Source: DATKZB01 sp035528235 (lineage in GTDB: Bacteria; Planctomycetota; Phycisphaerae; FEN-1346). Taken from it: a stretch of DNA of 10,996 nt. A program made the position numbers and the translations under genes. Each line of letters begins with the position of its first letter. Positions within the stretch are counted from its first letter, which is position 1. The stretch spans positions 1-10,996 of the forward strand of contig DATKZB010000093.1 in the NCBI GenBank assembly GCA_035528235.1, given 5' to 3'. This document shows, one piece after another, positions 7,597 through 10,996 of this stretch. The notes below the pieces were generated by a model. That model was not told the origin of the DNA, ran no database searches, and saw only the letters and a list, made by a program, of their open reading frames with translations.

Positions 7597-7845
7597 GTGG
7601 GGAACGTAAGCCCCAACAAGAGCGGAACTTGCGAATCCGGCGCGGCTGCGCTTGGCGCCCTGCTTGGCGCCGACCTCGACGCCATCGTGGGCGCCTGGCC
7701 GCGGCTGTCGGCGAGCCGCCGGCGAGCGCTGGCCGTCCTGGCGGCGGACCTGGCGGCCGACGCCGACCTCGACGCCATCGTGGGCGCCGTAGCGCCGGAT
7801 ACTAAATCCGCAGAAGGCCCGGGAAGCATCGGCCGTAACCCCTGA
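7597..7845 (+). CDS. Uncertain 82-aa ORF with repeated DLDAIVGA motif
   Basis: An open frame from a GTG three bases beyond the tRNA fragment, with no ATG and no Shine-Dalgarno. It contains DLDAIVGAWPRLSASRRRALAVLAADL and a second DLDAIVGA. An AWPxLxxxxRxAxLAL-like stretch resembles short tails I associate with planctomycete integrative elements, but this is memory, not a search. It may be a real small protein, the remains of a longer gene cut at the insertion border, or a chance frame in GC-rich DNA. The internal DNA duplication argues against a simple conserved gene. Confidence 0.3.
   Translation: MGNVSPNKSGTCESGAAALGALLGADLDAIVGAWPRLSASRRRALAVLAADLAADADLDAIVGAVAPDTKSAEGPGSIGRNP
7668..7695 (+). 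repeat. 28-bp direct repeat, copy 1
   Basis: Begins CGCCGACCTCGACG and ends GTGGGCGCC; identical to 7761-7788, with a period of 93 bases (31 codons). It encodes ADLDAIVGA in the 82-aa frame. It may be coding duplication or a recombinase arm site near the element end. Confidence 0.8.
7761..7788 (+). repeat. 28-bp direct repeat, copy 2
   Basis: Exact copy of 7668-7695. The sequence between the copies is not repeated, so this is a spaced duplication rather than a tandem array. Confidence 0.8.
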
Positions 7846-7889
7846 CCACAGATGGAATTAGATACCCGCCCGCCCCTGCCCCGGGGGGC

Positions 7890-7911
7890 ATGGGCACCAA
7901 ATGGGCACCAA
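7890..7911 (+). repeat. 11-bp tandem repeat, two copies
   Basis: ATGGGCACCAA occurs twice back to back. It lies in the stretch 7846-8065, which holds no confident gene, upstream of the first clear gene of the element. Its role is unknown; protein-binding arm sites or replication slippage are both possible. Confidence 0.7.
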
Positions 7912-7941
7912 CAGTTTTGGCAGTGGCGCCCCGGTGAAGGC

Positions 7942-7970
7942 TTGATTTCCCGCGTGCGAGCGTGGACAAT
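7942..7970 (+). promoter_or_regulatory. Possible sigma-70 type promoter upstream of the 267-aa gene
   Basis: TTGATT (7942-7947), a 17-base spacer and GACAAT (7965-7970). Each box matches the consensus at four of six bases and the spacing is ideal. It is about 95 bases before the ATG at 8066. A weak prediction in GC-rich DNA. Confidence 0.3.
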
Positions 7971-8065
7971 GACTGGTGCGGGGGCTACGTCCCGCGGACG
8001 GAAAAGCGGCATCCTGACCGCCTGCCCCCCGCACTTTGTTTCAGGACCGGAACAGGAGCCGGACC

Positions 8066-8869
8066 ATGCCGACGCGAACTCGCAAGAGAACCCCGAAGGG
8101 ACACCAGGCCGCCGCGCCCGCCGCCGTCGTCAAGGCGGTGGCCGAGGCCAAAGCGCGGTACGCGGGGCTGACCGTCTTCGAGACAGAGATAACGCCCTCG
8201 CCGGCCGATGTGCCGCAACCGCCCCCCTTGGTCTGGCTGGAAGAGGCCGCCCGCATGCTGGCGGCCGGCTTTCCCAAGGCGCAGGCCGAGCGGGACCAGT
8301 GGAAGGACATGATCGACCATGCTCTGCGATCCGGCGACGAGGCCACCTTGCGAGAGTGCCGGGCCCTCTACGCCACCGCCGACGGGGCGCTGCAGGGGTG
8401 GCGCCAGACCGCGCAGCACGTCGACGATCTTCGCTGCGAACTGCTGCCGGATATGGATGGGACCCTGCCCGTTACGTCGAACCTGCCCGACCGACCGACC
8501 GCAGACGAGATGGCCCGCGCGGTGGCCGAGTGGGACCGCATCATGGCCGTGGCCCGCCGGGCCCGCCTGGCCCCGCCGGCTCAGACTTCCGCCACCAGGG
8601 ACCACATCACAGCGGTGTCGGAAGGAGCCAGTGGGAATAGCCATCTTCCCGAAGGCTTCTTGAGCGCGGCGGCCATCGCCGAAAGATGGAAGGTACCAAA
8701 GAACAAGCGGGCTCTTCTGGACCAACGCCTGTGCCGGTTCCGCAAAGATCACGGGCAAGACCGCGAGTTTGTAGTCAGCGTGGAGGCACCGAGCGTGCGA
8801 GAATGTCGATACCTGCATTCGATGAAGTACGTTCTCCCGTACATTAAGGACCTCTTCCCGCCCGTCTGA
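8066..8869 (+). CDS. Hypothetical protein with possible C-terminal DNA-binding domain
   Basis: 267 aa. The ATG at 8066 is preferred because AGGAG (8054-8058) lies seven bases before it; the frame opens earlier at a TTG (8036) without such a site. The N-terminus is strongly basic (MPTRTRKRTPKGHQ). Residues 20-190 are mostly charged and helical (WLEEAARMLAAGFPKAQAERDQWKDM, DEMARAVAEWDRIMAVARRAR) with no motif I know. The C-terminal 60 residues (LSAAAIAERWKVPKNKRALLDQRL, then CRFRKDHGQDREFV and a final YVLPYIKDLFPP) look like a helix-turn-helix or winged-helix domain. It is the first convincing gene after the tRNA scar and so probably element-borne. It ends inside a 19-bp palindrome. A regulator or DNA-handling role is inference. 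Confidence 0.7.
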   Translation: MPTRTRKRTPKGHQAAAPAAVVKAVAEAKARYAGLTVFETEITPSPADVPQPPPLVWLEEAARMLAAGFPKAQAERDQWKDMIDHALRSGDEATLRECRALYATADGALQGWRQTAQHVDDLRCELLPDMDGTLPVTSNLPDRPTADEMARAVAEWDRIMAVARRARLAPPAQTSATRDHITAVSEGASGNSHLPEGFLSAAAIAERWKVPKNKRALLDQRLCRFRKDHGQDREFVVSVEAPSVRECRYLHSMKYVLPYIKDLFPPV

Positions 8870-8882
8870 CAGTCTGTCAGAC
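8864..8882. promoter_or_regulatory. 19-bp palindrome overlapping a stop codon
   Basis: GTCTGACAG-T-CTGTCAGAC, perfectly symmetric. It covers the TGA of the 267-aa gene and opens the regulatory gap before the five-gene operon. It has no T-tract, so an operator or recombination-protein site is likelier than a terminator. Its right arm begins the 21-base direct repeat below. Confidence 0.6.
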
Positions 8883-8894
8883 GAAGGTCAATCG
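8874..8894 (+). repeat. 21-base direct repeat, copy 1
   Basis: CTGTCAGACG followed by a variable part and AATCG. It matches 8960-8980 at 18 of 21 positions, with an 86-base period, and shares its left half with the palindrome at 8864-8882. Confidence 0.7.
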
Positions 8895-8959
8895 TAAAAG
8901 ATTTTCGTCCGGCAAACGCTCTTTTGGCGTACTCCAAGCCGTTTTCTCCGCCCGATGTC

Positions 8960-8980
8960 CTGTCAGACGCACGTTAATCG
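8960..8980 (+). repeat. 21-base direct repeat, copy 2
   Basis: CTGTCAGACGCACG followed by TTAATCG, 40 bases before the ATG at 9021. The left arm of the palindrome is not repeated here (GATGTC precedes it), so this looks like a half site. The placement suits control of the downstream operon. Confidence 0.7.
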
Positions 8981-9020
8981 ACCGCACTTGTCCGCGCCGA
9001 CTCTGTAGGCTGTTCGCACC

Positions 9021-9233
9021 ATGAACAAGCCACAGAAGATCACGAAGGCCGTGGACCTTCCGCCGGAGGTTCTCAGGCGGATGATAGCGGACACTGAGCA
9101 GTTGGCTGGTCCGAACAGTTCATCGGTGCGAGCACTCCGCAGAGCCCTGGCAGAGGCTGAACGGCGGACGGCCGAGGCAGCAGCCCGGCGCCGGAAATCG
9201 AGAGCCCCTCGAAACGTGGGGGCGATCCCATGA
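9021..9233 (+). CDS. Small basic hypothetical protein, first gene of element operon
   Basis: 70 aa, rich in Arg and Ala (VRALRRALAEAERRTAEAAARRRKSRAPR). It has a predicted helix after DLPPEVLRRMIADTEQL and a basic tail, with no transmembrane segment and no Cys. There is only a weak GTAGG before the ATG. The stop overlaps the next start (ATGA at 9230-9233), the same coupling used through the rest of the operon, which supports it being real. It follows the repeat-containing gap at once. A small DNA-binding or accessory protein is possible; I do not recognise the family. Confidence 0.6.
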   Translation: MNKPQKITKAVDLPPEVLRRMIADTEQLAGPNSSSVRALRRALAEAERRTAEAAARRRKSRAPRNVGAIP

Positions 9234-9478
9234 GTGCGACCGCCCAAGTTCCGCCGACCATCGCCCCGCCGCCGCTGCGGCTGGCCCTGGGTGCCCGCGA
9301 GGCCGCGGAGGCCTGCGGCGTCTCGTTGAGGTCGTGGCGGCGTCTCGTGGCGACCGGGCAGATCCCTCCAGGGCTTCGCATCGGCGGCCGGATCGTCTGG
9401 CCGCTGGATGGGCCTCGGGGTCTTCGGGCTTGGCTCGATGGCGGCTGCATGCCGGCCGACGACGGGAGGGCGCCATGA
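9230..9478 (+). CDS. Excisionase/AlpA-like helix-turn-helix protein
   Basis: 82 aa. After a Pro-rich lead, residues 19-73 read as a MerR-type/HTH_17 DNA-binding domain: ALGAREAAEACGVSLRSWRRLVATGQIP is the helix-turn-helix, and LRIGGRIVWPLDGPRGLRAWLDGG is the wing with the usual final helix. Proteins of this size and layout act as excisionases (Xis) or AlpA-like activators in phages and integrative elements. It is joined to both neighbours by ATGA overlaps. Given the tRNA scar upstream, a role in excision or in controlling element genes is the best guess. Xis and plain regulators cannot be told apart from sequence alone. Confidence 0.75.
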   Translation: MSATAQVPPTIAPPPLRLALGAREAAEACGVSLRSWRRLVATGQIPPGLRIGGRIVWPLDGPRGLRAWLDGGCMPADDGRAP

Positions 9479-10452
9479 GCAGGCCGATCCCCCCCGACGC
9501 CGTACCAGCGCCGGCCGCCCTGCCGGTGGTTACACCCCCGGCGGCCCTGTCGATGGGGGACGTTCTGAGGTGCATCGAGGCCATCGTCGAGGACCGGAGT
9601 CTCTCGCACGGCGAGGCCCGGGCGCTCGCTCGACTGGTGCTACATGTCAACCGGGCCGGGAATCGGGCGTTCCCCTCGGTTCGCACGCTGGCCCGGGAAA
9701 CCGGCGTCCACCCCCGCGACATCTGCACCGCGCTCTCCAAGGGTGAAGGGCGGCACGTCGCCCGCCTCGCGCGGCCGAGGAACGCACCGGCGGTCTACGC
9801 TGTCCTGTCGCAGGCCCCGACGTGCTGCCCTGGGGGAAGCGCCGGCGCTTCCCCTACGGAAGCGCCGGCGCTTCCATCGTGTTTCCCTGGGGGAAACAGC
9901 GGCGCTTCCAATTCACCCCTGCGGCGCTTCCAAGGCGGAAGCGTAACCGTTGGGAACCGGGGAACAGAGGGAGGGGAACCGACGGCCTTCCCTCCAGGTG
10001 TGCGCACCAGCGACGGCAACAATGGCGACGGCACGCGGCTGCTTCGGCTCTGGCAGCGCCATCGGCAACGACCGGCTTCTGCAAGCGAGGCCGAGGCGTT
10101 TCTGCGCGCCGTCGACGAAGCCCTGGCCGCCGGGGCCACGGTGCCCCTCGTCGCCGCCGAGATCCTCGGCGACGGCGCCGGGCCGCCGTGGTCTGCGCCT
10201 CAGGCCGCCAGGGAGAAGGCGTTCGCGGTGCTCGGGGCGTTCCGCCGCCTTGTGGGGACGGCTGACCTTGCCCTCGGTGACATCGACCGACTTGCATTCG
10301 ACCTCACGGTGCCGGACGGGTTCTCGCGCCAGGGCGATCTTGACGACCTGCGGCACCGGCATGCGGACGTCCTGGCCGCGGCGGCAGCCTGGCCGGCCGC
10401 GGCGGCCGAGCCCGAGGCCGTTGTCGCTGGCGGCGGGGGGGCGCGGCCATGA
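9475..10452 (+). CDS. HTH protein interrupted by palindromic repeats, possible replication initiator
   Basis: 325 aa from the ATG at 9475, which has GGAGG (9465-9469) five bases upstream and overlaps the previous stop. The frame is open further upstream, but only inside the preceding gene. Residues 20-110: a helix-turn-helix domain (LSHGEARALARLVLHVN, FPSVRTLARETGVHPRDICTALSKGEGRHVARL) resembling HTH_36 or the N-terminal domain of phage replication proteins. Residues about 115-160 (SAGASPTEAPALP, FPGGNSGAS) are low in secondary structure and encoded by an array of DNA palindromes, so probably a linker made by repeat insertion. The C-terminal half (LLRLWQRHRQRPAS, EAFLRAVDEALAAGATVPLVAAEILGDG, FAVLGAFRRLVGTADLALGDID) is helical and unrecognised. 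A replication or regulatory function for the mobile element is inferred from its position and the HTH. Confidence 0.7.
   Translation: MSRPIPPDAVPAPAALPVVTPPAALSMGDVLRCIEAIVEDRSLSHGEARALARLVLHVNRAGNRAFPSVRTLARETGVHPRDICTALSKGEGRHVARLARPRNAPAVYAVLSQAPTCCPGGSAGASPTEAPALPSCFPGGNSGASNSPLRRFQGGSVTVGNRGTEGGEPTAFPPGVRTSDGNNGDGTRLLRLWQRHRQRPASASEAEAFLRAVDEALAAGATVPLVAAEILGDGAGPPWSAPQAAREKAFAVLGAFRRLVGTADLALGDIDRLAFDLTVPDGFSRQGDLDDLRHRHADVLAAAAAWPAAAAEPEAVVAGGGGARP
9833..9854. repeat. 22-bp perfect palindrome inside the 325-aa gene
   Basis: Each half is GGGGAAGCGCC and its exact complement GGCGCTTCCCC, with no loop. First member of a cluster of palindromes (9833-9950). Confidence 0.9.
9858..9875. repeat. 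18-bp perfect palindrome GGAAGCGCC/GGCGCTTCC
   Basis: The same core as the preceding palindrome, three bases after it (spacer TAC). The pair could form two stems in single-stranded DNA or mRNA, or bind a dimeric protein twice. Confidence 0.9.
9881..9950. repeat. Decayed palindromes continuing the array
   Basis: GTTTCCC-TGG-GGGAAAC (9881-9897) is a perfect 7-bp hairpin. It is followed by two copies of GCGGCGCTTCCAA and then GCTTCC...GGAAGC. All reuse the GCGCTTCC core of the two perfect palindromes, as if several elements had inserted and decayed. The reading frame stays open through them. Confidence 0.7.
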
Positions 10453-10871
10453 TCGACACCGGCATGGTGGACGTCCTCGTCGCGGGCTACCTGTGCAAGC
10501 ATTGCCCGGGCATCGGGCGCGCGCGAACGCAACGGCGCATCGCCGCGGACTTGAGATGCCTCGGCCTAGCGGTACAGACGCGAGACATTCGGGACGCCGT
10601 AGAGGTTCTGCGTCTGGCTGGCGCCCCGGTCGGAACCGGCACGGCGGGCGTGTGGCTCTGCCGCGACCGGCGGGACTGGCGGGTAGCGTACCGGCACCTC
10701 TACGGCCGCCTTCGGACTCAGGCGGCCGGGTGCAGGCGGTTCAAGCGTACCTTCTGCGAGACGACGACCGGCCAGGCCCGTTTCGACTTCGCCCAGGGCC
10801 TGGACCTGTACCACGAACTCCTGGCCGCGCCGCTGCTGGTGGCCATCATCGGAAAGGACGATCGAGCATGA
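10449..10871 (+). CDS. Winged-helix-like phage-type protein
   Basis: 140 aa; the ATG overlaps the previous stop (ATGA). Residues 18-80 look like a winged helix of the kind common in phage and integrative-element replication or control genes: RARTQRRIAADLRCLGLAVQTRDIRDAVEVLRL, then AGAPVGTGTAGVWLCRDRRDW as the wing (an (A/G)-x-P-(V/I)-x-S/T-x-x-x-G-x-W/Y-L pattern), then YRHLYGRLRTQAAG. The C-terminal part is unrecognised; three Cys (CKHC near residue 16, one at about 94, one at about 103) do not make an obvious zinc site. It lies in the coupled operon between the palindrome-bearing gene and a putative metallopeptidase. DNA binding is likely; the target is unknown. Confidence 0.7.
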   Translation: MIDTGMVDVLVAGYLCKHCPGIGRARTQRRIAADLRCLGLAVQTRDIRDAVEVLRLAGAPVGTGTAGVWLCRDRRDWRVAYRHLYGRLRTQAAGCRRFKRTFCETTTGQARFDFAQGLDLYHELLAAPLLVAIIGKDDRA

Positions 10872-10996
10872 GCACCCTCAAGCCCCGCCGCCCCAAGTCG
10901 GCCAAGAGGCCCCGCCGCCGCCCGCCCGTGGTGCAGGCCGAGACCCCGGTTGAGGAACGGTGGAGATCCTGCTTGCATGAGGGCGGGCACGTCGTC
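10868..10996 (+). CDS. Putative zinc metallopeptidase, N-terminus only (3' partial)
   Basis: 43 codons are visible before the window ends. The ATG overlaps the previous stop (ATGA), with AAGGA nine bases upstream. A very basic Pro/Arg-rich lead (KPRRPKSAKRPRRRPP) is followed by RWRSCLHEGGHVV, which holds an HExxH zinc-binding motif (His37, Glu38, His41). The context CLHEGGHVV resembles the HEAGHAVV of M41/FtsH-type and related small peptidases more than ImmA/IrrE. With only the first motif in view, the family cannot be settled; the third zinc ligand lies outside the window. Confidence 0.55.
   Translation, partial: MSTLKPRRPKSAKRPRRRPPVVQAETPVEERWRSCLHEGGHVV

Noticed and set aside
7656..7662. 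CAGGGCG on the minus strand as the missing 5' acceptor strand of the tRNA
   Set aside because: One mismatch to GAGGGCG, no D-arm next to it, and about 65 bases too far away; a tRNA intron is not plausible here.
8036..8065. TTG at 8036 as the start of the 267-aa gene
   Set aside because: The ATG at 8066 has AGGAG at a proper distance and the TTG has none.
9334..9474. Earlier start for the 325-aa HTH gene
   Set aside because: It would lie inside the excisionase-like gene; the ATG at 9475 has a good Shine-Dalgarno and an ATGA overlap like its neighbours.
9833..9950. CRISPR array
   Set aside because: The repeats are palindromic and almost contiguous, without uniform spacers, and lie inside an open reading frame.

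Overview
The window is very GC-rich and looks like a Planctomycetota chromosome or a close relative. This is an inference from two things: the HzsA-related haem/beta-propeller proteins, a family abundant in Planctomycetota and their relatives, and the style of the accessory genes on the right. No rRNA or other strong taxonomic marker is present.

Left part (2-5874, + strand): a tight operon of three exported proteins. Two are large paralogues combining a TolB/PD40-type propeller, a GTVPV...DGSAYF middle domain and CxxCH haem motifs (NCBI-style name HzsA-related). The first shows three CxxCH motifs and is cut at its 5' end by the window edge. The second is complete and has two. Between them lies a small lipoprotein with an NHL/SMP-30-like propeller. 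The set suggests a periplasmic or envelope redox or binding module. There is no evidence for true anammox hydrazine synthase.

Middle (5875-7542): a convergent intergenic stretch with a perfect 11-bp hairpin, then a minus-strand gene for a protein with two RidA/YjgF-like domains (chorismatase-like architecture). The best Shine-Dalgarno of that gene stands before an ATC rather than an ATG. Upstream are a 16-bp perfect palindrome and a strong terminator hairpin that reads on the minus strand.

Boundary (7543-7594): the 3' part of a tRNA-Asp(GUC) gene on the minus strand, from the anticodon stem through an encoded CCA, followed by its own terminator. The 5' half is missing. This is the classic scar of an element integrated into a tRNA gene, so everything to the right is probably mobile DNA. 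The rebuilt intact tRNA should lie at the far end of the element, beyond the right edge of the window.

Right part (about 7595 to the end): the presumed integrative element. It starts with about 470 bases without a confident gene but with several short repeats. A 267-aa protein with a possible C-terminal DNA-binding domain follows, then a repeat/palindrome-bearing intergenic region, then five genes (9021-10996). The last four are each joined to the preceding gene by an ATGA stop/start overlap: a small basic protein, an excisionase-like HTH protein, a 325-aa HTH protein interrupted by an array of perfect palindromes, a winged-helix-like protein, and the start of a protein with an HEGGH (HExxH) metallopeptidase motif. 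No integrase is visible; it is expected further right.
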